Source: Nitrospira sp. (lineage in GTDB: Bacteria; Nitrospirota; Nitrospiria; Nitrospirales; Nitrospiraceae). From it: DNA of 64,000 nt. Within the stretch, counting starts at the first letter, position 1; each line of letters starts with the position of its first letter. The stretch is from the NCBI GenBank assembly GCA_005116955.1, contig SWDI01000002.1, positions 609,316 to 673,315 on the forward strand. Direction: 5' to 3'. Both the position numbers and the translations under genes were made by a program. This document shows positions 1 to 8,772 of the stretch, piece after piece. Under the pieces are notes generated by a model. That model had not been told where the DNA came from, did no database searches, and worked only from the letters and a program-made list of their open reading frames with translations.

Positions 1-1982
1 GATAATCGGTGAAACAGGTTCATCTTGACGGCGCCGGCGATCAACGCCGCCGTGTCCTTGCCCAAATGAAATCCGAACCGAGATTCAAATCGGATCGCCC
101 GAAATACGCGGGTCGGATCTTCAACGAAACTCAGCCCGTGCAAGACTCGGATCACCTTGTCATTGAGATCTCGCTGCCCACCATAGAAGTCCAGCACCTC
201 GCCGAAGCCTTTCCCATTCAACCGAACGGCCAAGGCATTCATCGTAAAATCCCGGCGATACAGGTCTTTCTTGATGGAACCCTGTTCGACCGTCGGTAAG
301 GCGGTGGGATACTCGTAATACTCCGTCCGTGCAGTGGCCACATCCAGCTTGAAACCATCCGGCAACATCAGAATTGCCGTGCCGAATCGCTCATGCACCT
401 TGACCTTCGCCTGCAGCATGTCACCAAGCTTTCGCGCGAAGGCGATGCCATCGCCTTCGACCACGAGATCCAAATCCAGATTCTTGATGCCCAGTAACAG
501 GTCTCGTACGCAGCCGCCCACGACAAAGAGCGAAACCTCGCAGCGGTCAGCCAAGTGACCCGCGTCTTCCAGCAAGGTCACCAGGCGATGTGGCAAGCGG
601 CTCTGCAAGAGTCCCATCACGTTGCGGCGCGGCCCTCCGATCTCAACATGAGCTTCGCCTGGACGCATCGTCCGCATTCGGGCAGCCTTCAATACATCGT
701 CGTGCAGGGTCCGCAGCAGATCCGTCCTCGTAATGACGCCGACAATCTTTGCGTCTGTGACAATCGGCACAAAACGCTGATTTCGCTCAATCATGGCCGT
801 TTCGATCTCATGAAATGGCGTGTCTGGATGCGCGAGATAGGCGTCGGTCTGCATGATGTCACGTACGGCCATCTTGCCCAGCCGATGAAACAAGGCTTTC
901 TGAATCGACTCCCGGCTGACGATCCCGATATACCGATCTTTTTCATCCAAGATGGGAAACACATTCAGCCCATAAGCCGTCATCCGCTGTCCTGCTTCGG
1001 TCACGCTGGTCTCGACCTCGATCGCTTTGATCGGGGTCGTCATAACATCCTGAGCCAGCAAAGTCGGGCGATACTGTGAGGTCAGCAGCTGAACGACTTT
1101 CTCCTTGACCGCCGTAAGGGTTTGCCCTTTGACCGTGGCGGCTGCTGCCACGGCGTGGCCTCCTCCTCCAAATTCCCGTGCGATCCAGCTGACGTCGATC
1201 TCAGGCTTGCGGCTTCGTCCGATCACTTGCACTCGGTCTGCCATCATCACTGCCACGACAACGGCATCGACTGCCTGCAATTCGGCGAGTCTATGCACCA
1301 CGCCGGCTGCCTCTCCGCGGCAGCGGTCGATCGTGCTCGTGGCCACCAGGACCTTGCGACCTTCCAGGTAATACACGTCGCTGTGCTCTAAAAAGTCGTT
1401 CAGCAGCGCGATGGCATCTGCATCGAGGGGACGGAGCAAGGTATCCGCCACCAGATTCAGGTCCGCGCCGGCTGCGGCGAGAAATGCCCCGGCCTCAAAA
1501 TCACGGCTGGTCGTAGAGGCGAAAACGAACGATCCGGTCTCTTCATAGAGGCCCAGGGCCATCACGGTCGCCTCGAACGGCGTCACGGGAATATGCCGCC
1601 GCCGAAGTTGTTCTATGAGAAGCGTCGTCGTGGCTCCAACCGATTCAATGACAGATTGCTTCGAACGGCCGGCGAGAGATGAGTCTGGTTCGGGGTGGTG
1701 ATCGAACACCACAACTTCGACCGTCGGATTCTCGATGCACGATTTGAGCGTTCCGATCCGGTCGGGCTCTTGCGTATCGACCAGTATTAGCCTTGTGATC
1801 TGCGAGAGATCGATGTCTTTGAGTTTGCTGATATCGAGGTCGTGTACGGCGAGGAAGTTACGGACGGCCTCCTGGCCTCCGGCCGGCAAGATCAGCTTCG
1901 CATCAGGGAAGAGCTTGTGCGCGGCAACCATGGAGGCCAGGCCATCGAAATCCGCGTTGCTGTGTGTGGCGATGACGTCCAT
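1..1982 (-). CDS. tRNA nucleotidyltransferase-type protein with DHH and CBS domains (C-terminus cut by window)
   Basis: The reading frame opens at an ATG (1982-1980) and runs off the left edge, so about 660 residues are visible and the C-terminus is missing. The N-terminal third is a DHH phosphoesterase: a DHH motif (FDHHPEPD) near residue 92 and a DHHA1 glycine motif (GGGGHAVA) near 265. A pair of CBS domains follows (about 305-425). Then comes a class II nucleotidyltransferase (poly(A) polymerase/CCA-adding) domain with the VVGGCVRDLLLG signature, a downstream D-x-D pair and the RRDFTMNALA motif. This DHH-CBS-PolyA_pol order is known in bacterial A-adding or CCA-adding enzymes that mature tRNA 3' ends; the CBS pair probably binds adenine nucleotides. 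It could be the A-adding member of a split CC/A pair. Family call is firm, exact specificity is not. Confidence 0.9.
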   Translation of the reverse strand, partial: MDVIATHSNADFDGLASMVAAHKLFPDAKLILPAGGQEAVRNFLAVHDLDISKLKDIDLSQITRLILVDTQEPDRIGTLKSCIENPTVEVVVFDHHPEPDSSLAGRSKQSVIESVGATTTLLIEQLRRRHIPVTPFEATVMALGLYEETGSFVFASTTSRDFEAGAFLAAAGADLNLVADTLLRPLDADAIALLNDFLEHSDVYYLEGRKVLVATSTIDRCRGEAAGVVHRLAELQAVDAVVVAVMMADRVQVIGRSRKPEIDVSWIAREFGGGGHAVAAAATVKGQTLTAVKEKVVQLLTSQYRPTLLAQDVMTTPIKAIEVETSVTEAGQRMTAYGLNVFPILDEKDRYIGIVSRESIQKALFHRLGKMAVRDIMQTDAYLAHPDTPFHEIETAMIERNQRFVPIVTDAKIVGVITRTDLLRTLHDDVLKAARMRTMRPGEAHVEIGGPRRNVMGLLQSRLPHRLVTLLEDAGHLADRCEVSLFVVGGCVRDLLLGIKNLDLDLVVEGDGIAFARKLGDMLQAKVKVHERFGTAILMLPDGFKLDVATARTEYYEYPTALPTVEQGSIKKDLYRRDFTMNALAVRLNGKGFGEVLDFYGGQRDLNDKVIRVLHGLSFVEDPTRVFRAIRFESRFGFHLGKDTAALIAGAVKMNLFHRL

Positions 1983-2389
1983 CTTCTAGAAATCTACCGA
2001 TCGAGATCGCTCCAATGAATCATTAGAAGTACAATCCATGAGTGTTCCATTGTAGCAGGCCCTGATCAATCATAAAACGACCGCAATAATCACTTCTTTC
2101 CAATCGGTAGGTCATTAATCCAGTGCAATAGCTTTCTGCCCACTGTTCATTTTTGGCCAGTGCTCGACTTGAGCTCTGTCAATTCTGTATAGATAGCAAA
2201 TCCGTTCCGGCGGTTCGGAAAGTGTTTGGTTACGAAATGAGCCGACCATCGTCTGATCACATGCGTGAGCGATTCCCATGGAGTTCACGTTGTGCTAGCT
2301 CTCGGCCACGATCGTAAAGGGTGTGCGGCGATGGACTGAGGTCATTTCCCAAGGAGCATGCTCGTGCGAGCCTGACAATTGGAGGGTGA
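1983..2389. other. Intergenic region, no gene seen
   Basis: About 400 bases lie between the leftward tRNA nucleotidyltransferase gene and the rightward lipoprotein-like gene. It should hold two divergent promoters, but I could not fix convincing -35/-10 pairs. No RNA gene or repeat is evident. A GGAGGG sequence at 2381-2386 acts as ribosome-binding site for the next gene. Confidence 0.5.
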
Positions 2390-2992
2390 TTGAAGCGCCT
2401 GGTCTTATCCAGAAGTGGTCTTGTAGCTGCTCTGTTCTTTCTCATTCTTTGCAGCGCACAGTCCTGCCAGACTCATCCCAAACTTGTCGTTTATCAAACC
2501 GACACACTCTCGGTCGTTCTCCGAGAAATGCCACCTGGGTACCCTTCGCTTGAGCCCTACAATCACTCGTACACAATCCAACCAGACGAGGTGCTCACCC
2601 TCCTAGAAAGTGTTCAGTATGACGCTCAATCGCTGATTCCGTTCTCAGGAAACCATTCACGCCATGTATTTACCAGGCAGCAGGGGGAACTATTAGCGCC
2701 TGCAATTTCCAACGCGGTACACCAAGCGGTACCACAGGAAGTGGTGGAATTCAGTTTAGCCGATCACGATAAACCTGATCGCCGTACGAAAGGCCTGGTA
2801 TTCGTTCTCCATGATGAGCTGCATTTGATCATCGAGGAATTGCGAAAACCGGTCTATCAGGGAGAGCACAACACCTATCAGCAACCAGTGCCTCAGTGGG
2901 AGTTGCTCCCAGGCGACAGGCAACGACATTATGCAAGCCGCCCAGGAGGAAAGGGCAAGATCATGAACTGGATTATTACCCCGCTTCGATAG
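2390..2992 (+). CDS. Exported lipoprotein-like protein, paralogue of the 12808 product
   Basis: A 200-residue protein of unknown function. The TTG start at 2390 is the first codon after an in-frame stop and has GGAGGG just upstream. The N-terminus is a signal peptide: MKR, a hydrophobic core, then CSAQSC, which could be a non-ideal lipoprotein acylation site. The remainder shows no known domain, but residues about 62-155 align by eye with residues about 50-150 of the protein encoded at 12808. Both have a VLxxVQ-like start, a block with 'L.P..S.A', then 'V.F.V' and a 'GL.F..G.LHL' strand. The two are therefore probably a small paralogous family of envelope proteins. It lies just upstream of the porin gene on the same strand and may be co-transcribed with it. 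Confidence 0.7.
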   Translation: MKRLVLSRSGLVAALFFLILCSAQSCQTHPKLVVYQTDTLSVVLREMPPGYPSLEPYNHSYTIQPDEVLTLLESVQYDAQSLIPFSGNHSRHVFTRQQGELLAPAISNAVHQAVPQEVVEFSLADHDKPDRRTKGLVFVLHDELHLIIEELRKPVYQGEHNTYQQPVPQWELLPGDRQRHYASRPGGKGKIMNWIITPLR

Positions 2993-3006
2993 GGAGCAAC
3001 AATGGC

Positions 3007-4281
3007 ATGAGAGAACAGATGTGGGCTCCCATCGTGCATCAAATCGGATTCGCACTCTTTCTCAGTTGCCTGCTCCTGCCCGGCACGCTGTTCGCTCAGA
3101 GTTCGAACAAACCGACTGGAACACATAAGGAGGATTCAGTCGAGCAACTGCGAGAGCAACTTCAGCGCATTGAGGAACAACATCAGCGAGAACTAGCCGA
3201 CCTGAAGGACCGTCTTGGGCTCGTGGAACAACGCCAGAGCAGCTTGTCGGATGAACTGGCCCAGAACATCAGGGTCGGTGCCTACGGCGCCGTGGCGTTC
3301 GAAAGTTTCAGTGACCGACGTACGACCCATGACGGCAACTTCGAGGTGTTGATTTCTGGAAATTTTCACGATCGGGTTCGAGTCTATACGGAAATCGACC
3401 TTGGCCTTCCGCATGGAACCGCCGATGCCGAACAGGCCTACGTCGACCTTCTGCTTGCTCAGCCATTTAATGTACGCGCCGGTGTGCTCTTAATTCCGTT
3501 CGGAAAGTTCAATCTTGATCACTTCGACCCTCGCCGAGACCTGACGCGCCCACCGTCCGTCGCGCGCCTCGTGACCCCCACCACCTGGTCTGATTTAGGA
3601 TTCGGCGCGTTTGGGTTTTTCCCGGTCTCGGATAACATCAAAGCCACGTACGAAATTCAGATGATCAACGGGCTGACGGATAAGTTTCTTGCAACACCCG
3701 GCACCATCCCCGATCCAGGGTTGCAAAGCGCACGAACAGGATTGCGCTCCGATAATAACGGCGATAAGGCGATCGTCGGCCGCGGGACATTGAAGTTCTT
3801 CGACCAGTATGAAATTGGATTCTCAGGATATCGCGGACAATACAAACCTGGTTCCAACGATCTGATTACTGGTATGGCCTTCGATGCCGAATTCAGGCCT
3901 CGAAACATAACGATCTTGGAAAATTTCGTCCTGAGGAGCGAATTCGCGCGCTTTGACATGCAAGGCTCGACGACGCCATCGAGCCTATGGGGCTACTATA
4001 TTCAGCTGACCTACCGTTTCTGGCCATCGGTCTTGAACTCGACCATCCTCGGCCGCCATTTCAACAACCCGACGTTCGCACTCGTCGGGCTCTATGGTCG
4101 TACCAAGATGAATACCACCGCCAGCCCGACGGGAAGTCAAACCGGAGAGCAATTCATTATCGGGTTCAACTATCGTCCTGTCGAAGACTATGTCTTCAAG
4201 GCGGAGTATCAATTCAACCACGGTCAGTTCAATCAGTTTCCCTCCGACGGATTTATTACATCCATCGCGTGGATTTTCTGA
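3007..4281 (+). CDS. Outer-membrane porin, phosphate-selective porin O/P-like
   Basis: A 424-residue protein with a signal peptide (hydrophobic stretch ending in LFAQ), then a coiled-coil segment (about residues 38-75, heptad-like EQLREQLQRIEEQ), then a long region of alternating aromatic/hydrophobic strands ending in a terminal phenylalanine (IAWIF), typical of a beta-barrel recognised by BAM. This coiled-coil plus barrel layout fits the OprO/OprP (porin_O_P) family of anion porins. I chose the ATG at 3007 because AGGGAGC lies about 10 bases upstream and the signal peptide follows; an in-frame ATG at 3019 is also possible. The next gene starts 10 bases after the stop and encodes a phosphate-binding-type protein, supporting a role in uptake of phosphate or another oxyanion. 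Confidence 0.8.
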   Translation: MREQMWAPIVHQIGFALFLSCLLLPGTLFAQSSNKPTGTHKEDSVEQLREQLQRIEEQHQRELADLKDRLGLVEQRQSSLSDELAQNIRVGAYGAVAFESFSDRRTTHDGNFEVLISGNFHDRVRVYTEIDLGLPHGTADAEQAYVDLLLAQPFNVRAGVLLIPFGKFNLDHFDPRRDLTRPPSVARLVTPTTWSDLGFGAFGFFPVSDNIKATYEIQMINGLTDKFLATPGTIPDPGLQSARTGLRSDNNGDKAIVGRGTLKFFDQYEIGFSGYRGQYKPGSNDLITGMAFDAEFRPRNITILENFVLRSEFARFDMQGSTTPSSLWGYYIQLTYRFWPSVLNSTILGRHFNNPTFALVGLYGRTKMNTTASPTGSQTGEQFIIGFNYRPVEDYVFKAEYQFNHGQFNQFPSDGFITSIAWIF

Positions 4282-4291
4282 TGGCCACCCC

Positions 4292-4750
4292 GTGAATCGC
4301 CTATCGCGTGAAAGAAAGCGTCCGCTGGTGCTGCTGACGGTCACGCTCGCCATCTGGTTGTGCGCGGCGCTGGCCTACGCCGAACCTCTTGCCGTAATCG
4401 TCAACAAGAACAATCCCAATGCCTCCTTGAGCACGACGACCGTCGCCAGCATGTATCGAGGCGAGACACTCCACTGGCCAGGCAGCGACCGAATTAAGCT
4501 CGTCAACCGTGAGATTTCAGCTGAAGCGAGAAAGACATTCTATCTGCAGGTACTGAATGCGAAACCAGATCAAGTCTTCTATCGCCAAGGCACGCCAATT
4601 CCTGTGCAAAGCGTGATTGAGCGGTCGGACGACGCCGTCGTACGCTTTGTCGGCTCCATAGAAGGGGCGATTGGCTATGTCAGCCTGTCACGGCTCAGAC
4701 AGATCAATGACGGTCTCGTCAAGGTAATGATGATCGTGGAGCAGCCATAA
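4292..4750 (+). CDS. Short periplasmic phosphate-binding (PstS-like) domain protein
   Basis: About 152 residues from a GTG start 10 bases after the porin stop. After a basic N-terminus (NRLSRERKR) there is one hydrophobic segment ending AYAEP, a signal peptide, so the mature part is periplasmic. Features such as AVIVNKNNP, the IYRGE-like MYRGE, and VxYVGxxxGAIGY-like VRFVGSIEGAIGY match the PBP-like domain (PstS family), but the protein is roughly half the length of a full solute-binding protein. Such short versions usually sit beside porins and sensor kinases rather than a Pst permease, as here. It may present a ligand to the sensor kinase encoded next (9-base gap). No transporter ATPase or permease is nearby. 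Confidence 0.75.
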   Translation: MNRLSRERKRPLVLLTVTLAIWLCAALAYAEPLAVIVNKNNPNASLSTTTVASMYRGETLHWPGSDRIKLVNREISAEARKTFYLQVLNAKPDQVFYRQGTPIPVQSVIERSDDAVVRFVGSIEGAIGYVSLSRLRQINDGLVKVMMIVEQP

Positions 4751-4759
4751 AGGCCTGCG

Positions 4760-6997
4760 ATGTTGATCCCGCAACTCCTACAACGGTCGTTGTCCTACAA
4801 GCTGATGGCCCTCTTTTTTACCGTGTTCTTGTGTGCTGTCTGCGGCTTGACCTATTTTGCATATACCTCGAGCCGGAATGCGATGTTTCAGGAATTCAAA
4901 ATACGCGGGCGGACCATTGTGAAGACCATCGCGTCACAAGCGCGATCGTATTTTCGCGAACACGATGTCGAAGAACTCACCTCTCTTCTTCAATCCCTCG
5001 GTGAGGGCGAGGATGTCGTGGCTATTCTGGCCTATCAGCCGTCAAAAACGCTGTGGCTCGAGTTCTCTGGAATTCAACTCACGGTCAAGGATCTTGATTT
5101 TGGAGAGACAGCGGAGGCATGGCAAACAGATCGGATGCTCACCAAGGGGTATCCTGTTTCAGAGTTCGGAAGCATTGTGGTCGACGTGGCGAATCCGATA
5201 ATGGACGACAACGGGTTCACCGTTCCACCGATCGGATGGGTCAGGCTCTTTCTCGATCGGCACGCGCTTGAACAACGGCTCAACACACTGATCATCCAAA
5301 CTCTGGTGACCAGCCTGCTCATCACCATGGTCGGAGGCGGCGCCTTTATCCTGCTGCTCCGACGATCGCTTCATGTGATTGGCCCTCTCACTCAAGCGAT
5401 AAAGAAAGTTGCGGAGGGAGATTTGCATACAACCGTTCCTGTATCCAGCAGTGATGAATTGGGCGAACTCGCGAACTGCTTCAACAGCATGACCGAGCAG
5501 TTATTACAGACGACCGTATCCAAGAACTACGTCGACAACGTTATTCGTTCCATGACCGACATTTTGGTCGTTTTTAATCCGGATTGCACCATACGAAGCG
5601 TCAACCACGCTGCCCTGAACCTCCTCGGCTATGAGGAACAGGAGCTGTTGGGCCAAGGCGCGACCGTCCTTTTTCCCCCACATGAAAACCCACTGAGTGG
5701 GGCGAAATATCACGAGATTCTCTCTCAGGGGTCGATTCACCAGATTACAACAATCTACCTCGCAAGAGATGGCCGTACGTTCCCAGTGTTTTTATCCGCT
5801 GCCGTGATGCGGGACGAGGACGGAAGCATTCAGGGTATCGCCTGTGTCGCCAAGGATATGACGGAGTTGAAGCAGCAGGAGGAACAACTTCGTTTGCAAG
5901 GCACGGCGCTTGAATCAGCCGCGAATGCGGTGATGATTGTGGATCGGATCGGGCGTATCACGTGGGTCAATCCTTCCTTTACTACATTGACCGGCTATTC
6001 CTTTAACGAAGTGGTTGGAAAAAACATCCGCACCCCGACATCCGATCAGCATGACCAGCCGTTCTACCAGAAACAGTGGCAGACGATCATGAACGGCAAA
6101 GTATGGCACGGCGAGAGCACCAATCGGAAGAAAGACGGCAGCCTCTATACGGAAGAAGAAACAATCACTCCCGTCCGCGACCGGAACGGTGAGATCAGCC
6201 ATTTCGTCAGCATCAAGCAAGATGTCACAAAACGGAAACGAGCGGTGGAGACGATGCAGGACGCCCACCAGAAGCTGAAAGCGCTCGACCAGTTACGATC
6301 ACAATTTTTTGCCGACATCAGCCATGAGCTCAGGACTCCCTTGACCGTCATCAGGGGCGAAGCGGAGGTGACACTGAGAGGAAAAGAGAAACCGATTGCG
6401 GAGTACAAGACCACGTTGGAACGGATCGTTCAATTATCGAAGCAAATGAACAAATTGGTCGGCGATATCTTGTTTTTGGCGCGGTCTGAGTCAGGGACCT
6501 TACAGGTAGATCCGAGGCCGACCTTGCTGCAGAGGATCCTGGACGACGTGCGTCAAGAGACAAACATCCTGGCCCAAGCGCGCGGCATAACGGTTACGCT
6601 TGAAGGCTGCTCACAGGATGTCACCATTCAAGGAGACCCGGAACGGCTGAAACAGTTATTCATGATTCTCACGGACAATGCCAGCAAATACGGACGGAGG
6701 GGTGGCACAATCGTGATGCGTCTGAAGACCACGGATACCGACGCGCAGGTGACTATCGCCGATGACGGGCTTGGAATTCCTGCGGATGATCTGCCGCATG
6801 TCTTCGAACGAGCCTATCGAGTCTGGCGGGGGCGCCCCTCGGCGATCGCCGGTGCGGGACTTGGTCTGCCGATCGCCAAATGGATTGCCGAAGCACACCG
6901 GGGAACCATCTCCATCGCAAGCGTCCTTGATCAGGGAACCACGGTCACCGTTGAACTTCCCCTGTGCGAATCCCAGGCTTCCCCAACCGACACATAA
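4760..6997 (+). CDS. Membrane sensor histidine kinase with HAMP and two PAS domains
   Basis: A 745-residue kinase. Order: TM1 about 14-33, a periplasmic sensor region about 34-178, TM2 about 179-200, HAMP about 201-252, PAS 1 about 262-375, PAS 2 about 380-500, HisKA with the phospho-acceptor H-box SHELRTP (His522), and a HATPase domain with N-box (TDNASKYG), G1 (DDGLGIP), F-box and G2 (GAGLGLPIAK). It autophosphorylates and should pass phosphate to the OmpR-type regulator encoded 99 bases downstream. The gene is in line with the porin and PstS-like genes, so an oxyanion or nutrient signal detected outside the inner membrane is likely. The actual ligand cannot be read from sequence. Confidence 0.92.
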   Translation: MLIPQLLQRSLSYKLMALFFTVFLCAVCGLTYFAYTSSRNAMFQEFKIRGRTIVKTIASQARSYFREHDVEELTSLLQSLGEGEDVVAILAYQPSKTLWLEFSGIQLTVKDLDFGETAEAWQTDRMLTKGYPVSEFGSIVVDVANPIMDDNGFTVPPIGWVRLFLDRHALEQRLNTLIIQTLVTSLLITMVGGGAFILLLRRSLHVIGPLTQAIKKVAEGDLHTTVPVSSSDELGELANCFNSMTEQLLQTTVSKNYVDNVIRSMTDILVVFNPDCTIRSVNHAALNLLGYEEQELLGQGATVLFPPHENPLSGAKYHEILSQGSIHQITTIYLARDGRTFPVFLSAAVMRDEDGSIQGIACVAKDMTELKQQEEQLRLQGTALESAANAVMIVDRIGRITWVNPSFTTLTGYSFNEVVGKNIRTPTSDQHDQPFYQKQWQTIMNGKVWHGESTNRKKDGSLYTEEETITPVRDRNGEISHFVSIKQDVTKRKRAVETMQDAHQKLKALDQLRSQFFADISHELRTPLTVIRGEAEVTLRGKEKPIAEYKTTLERIVQLSKQMNKLVGDILFLARSESGTLQVDPRPTLLQRILDDVRQETNILAQARGITVTLEGCSQDVTIQGDPERLKQLFMILTDNASKYGRRGGTIVMRLKTTDTDAQVTIADDGLGIPADDLPHVFERAYRVWRGRPSAIAGAGLGLPIAKWIAEAHRGTISIASVLDQGTTVTVELPLCESQASPTDT

Positions 6998-7096
6998 GAT
7001 TGCCATGACCTCTCAGAAAGAACGATCGTGTATTTACGAAATAAGACTGGATGTGTCTAAAGACTATCAACTCCTCTTTTAATAGAGAAAGCATCT

Positions 7097-7786
7097 ATGA
7101 GTACGCATATTCTCGTGATTGAAGACGACGAACGCATTTCCAGCTTCATTCGGCGCGGTTTGGAGGCAGAGGGGTATCTGGTGGATGTCGTTCAGGACGG
7201 CCATGAAGGCGTGCAAAAAGGCATGGCTCCGTATGATCTCATTATCCTTGACCTTCTGCTGCCTGACCAAAGTGGTTACAAAGTCTGTCAAGCCTTGCGC
7301 CGTGAACAGGTCCAAACCCCGATCTTGATCCTGACCGCCAAAGACGCGCTTGAGGACAAGCTGAGTGGCTTCGATCATGGAGCCGACGACTATCTCACGA
7401 AACCTTTTGCCTTCGAGGAGCTCCTCGCGCGAATCAAGGCGTTGCTTCGGCGGAAGCCGCTGTATGAAGAGACGACGACATTATTGCAGGTGGCTAATCT
7501 CACGCTCAATCGGGACTCCCGCGAAGTACGTCGTGGGTCCAAGCCTATTATGTTGACTCGGAAAGAATTCGATCTCCTGGAATTCCTCATGTCGAACGCC
7601 GACAAAGCACTCAGTCGCACATCGATCCTGGAACATGTCTGGGGCTATCATTACGACACACTGACTAATACCGTTGATGTGTACATAGGGTATCTGCGAA
7701 AAAAGGTGGATAGTGGCTCGAAGATAAAACTCATTCAGACGGTGCGAGATTTCGGATACAAGATCTCAGACCACCAACCCTCTTAG
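7097..7786 (+). CDS. OmpR/PhoB-family response regulator
   Basis: 229 residues: a receiver domain (acidic pair EDD at 9-11, phospho-acceptor Asp52 in ILDLLLP, Lys102 in TKPF) followed by a winged-helix DNA-binding domain (about 130-225, with LTRKEFDLLEFL and the TVDVYIGYLRKK recognition region). This is the cognate partner of the upstream PAS kinase. The 99-base gap before it contains GAGAAAGC as a ribosome-binding site, and it may have its own promoter. The likely targets are the porin operon itself and related uptake genes, by analogy with PhoB; this is inference. Its receiver is similar to the stand-alone receiver encoded at 15220. Confidence 0.93.
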   Translation: MSTHILVIEDDERISSFIRRGLEAEGYLVDVVQDGHEGVQKGMAPYDLIILDLLLPDQSGYKVCQALRREQVQTPILILTAKDALEDKLSGFDHGADDYLTKPFAFEELLARIKALLRRKPLYEETTTLLQVANLTLNRDSREVRRGSKPIMLTRKEFDLLEFLMSNADKALSRTSILEHVWGYHYDTLTNTVDVYIGYLRKKVDSGSKIKLIQTVRDFGYKISDHQPS

Positions 7787-7883
7787 CGCACATAATCCAT
7801 GACTCATGACAGAAAACCATCGAGGCTCCAAACTGTGCGATGATAAAGGCCTGGTGTTGATAGGCTTCGATGCAAAGATGGGC

Positions 7884-7912
7884 TTGGCATGCGGACAGGG
7901 AGAGGCTATAGT
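7884..7912 (+). promoter_or_regulatory. Sigma-70-like promoter for the DUF6502 gene
   Basis: TTGGCA (7884-7889), a 17-base spacer and TATAGT (7907-7912) form a strong match to a housekeeping promoter. The expected transcription start is about 7919, only some five bases before the ATG at 7924, so the mRNA may be leaderless or nearly so. Confidence 0.6.
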
Positions 7913-7923
7913 AGCGACCCACC

Positions 7924-8748
7924 ATGGCTCACGCCACACCCGTCCAGGCGCTGTCTGCTTCCACGCTTCAACTGCTACGGCCATTGGTCAGAATACTTCT
8001 TCGGAACAATGTGTCTCATCGAACGTTTGCCGAGTTGGCAAAGCAAGTCTATGTGGAGGTGGCGAACGCCGAGTTCGCAATCCCTGGCAAGAAGCAAACA
8101 GTGTCGAGGATTGCGATTCTCAGCGGATTGACGCGCAAGGAAGTACAACAGTTATTGACGCTCCCACCCAATTCTCACTCCAACGCGGATGAAGAATACC
8201 ATCGGGCGTCGCGAGTCATCACCGGTTGGCTGCGCGATCCCAAATATGGAGATGGGAAAGGGCATCCACGTCCGCTTTCCATGGAGGGGAAGGGAGGCTC
8301 ATTCAGTCAGTTGGTCAAGCGCTATAGTGGAGACATTCCTGTGCGAGCCTTGTTGGACGAGCTCGTGCGCGTCGGTGCCGTGAAACACTTGAAGGATGGA
8401 CGGATTGGCCTGGTCGCTCGTGGCTATGTCCCTCGAAACGGGTCGGTGCCAAAATTGCGAGTGCTGGGTGCAGACACTGCCGACCTCATTGCGACCATTG
8501 ATTATAATATCTATGGAACGCCCTCGAAGCCCCGGTACCAACGCAAGCTCATGTATGACAACGTCCCGCTCGAGGCTGCCACGGAATTTCGGACTCTCGC
8601 CGCCGCAGAGGGACAGGAGCTCCTCGAGAAGCTTGATCGTTGGCTCGCCCATCGAGATCGTGATGTGAATCCCGTCTCGAAGGGGACGGGCCGCGTGCGA
8701 GTGGGGCTCGGGATCTATCAGTTCGAAGAGCCAGAACCATCTGACTAA
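7924..8748 (+). CDS. DUF6502 family protein
   Basis: A 274-residue soluble protein without signal peptide or membrane segment. The N-terminal half looks like a helix-turn-helix-type domain (LAKQVYVEVANAEF, then SRIAILSGLTRKEVQQLL), where 'ILSGLTRKEV' resembles a winged-helix recognition region. The C-terminal half (about 150-274) is a mixed alpha/beta segment of unknown role. This matches DUF6502, which is often found beside a DUF5666 gene, as here (next gene 24 bases downstream). A transcriptional regulatory role is suggested by the HTH-like part but not shown. No ribosome-binding site precedes the ATG, and the promoter sits so close that initiation may be leaderless. Confidence 0.75.
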   Translation: MAHATPVQALSASTLQLLRPLVRILLRNNVSHRTFAELAKQVYVEVANAEFAIPGKKQTVSRIAILSGLTRKEVQQLLTLPPNSHSNADEEYHRASRVITGWLRDPKYGDGKGHPRPLSMEGKGGSFSQLVKRYSGDIPVRALLDELVRVGAVKHLKDGRIGLVARGYVPRNGSVPKLRVLGADTADLIATIDYNIYGTPSKPRYQRKLMYDNVPLEAATEFRTLAAAEGQELLEKLDRWLAHRDRDVNPVSKGTGRVRVGLGIYQFEEPEPSD

Positions 8749-8772
8749 TTCCAACCGGAACTATTTATCGTC

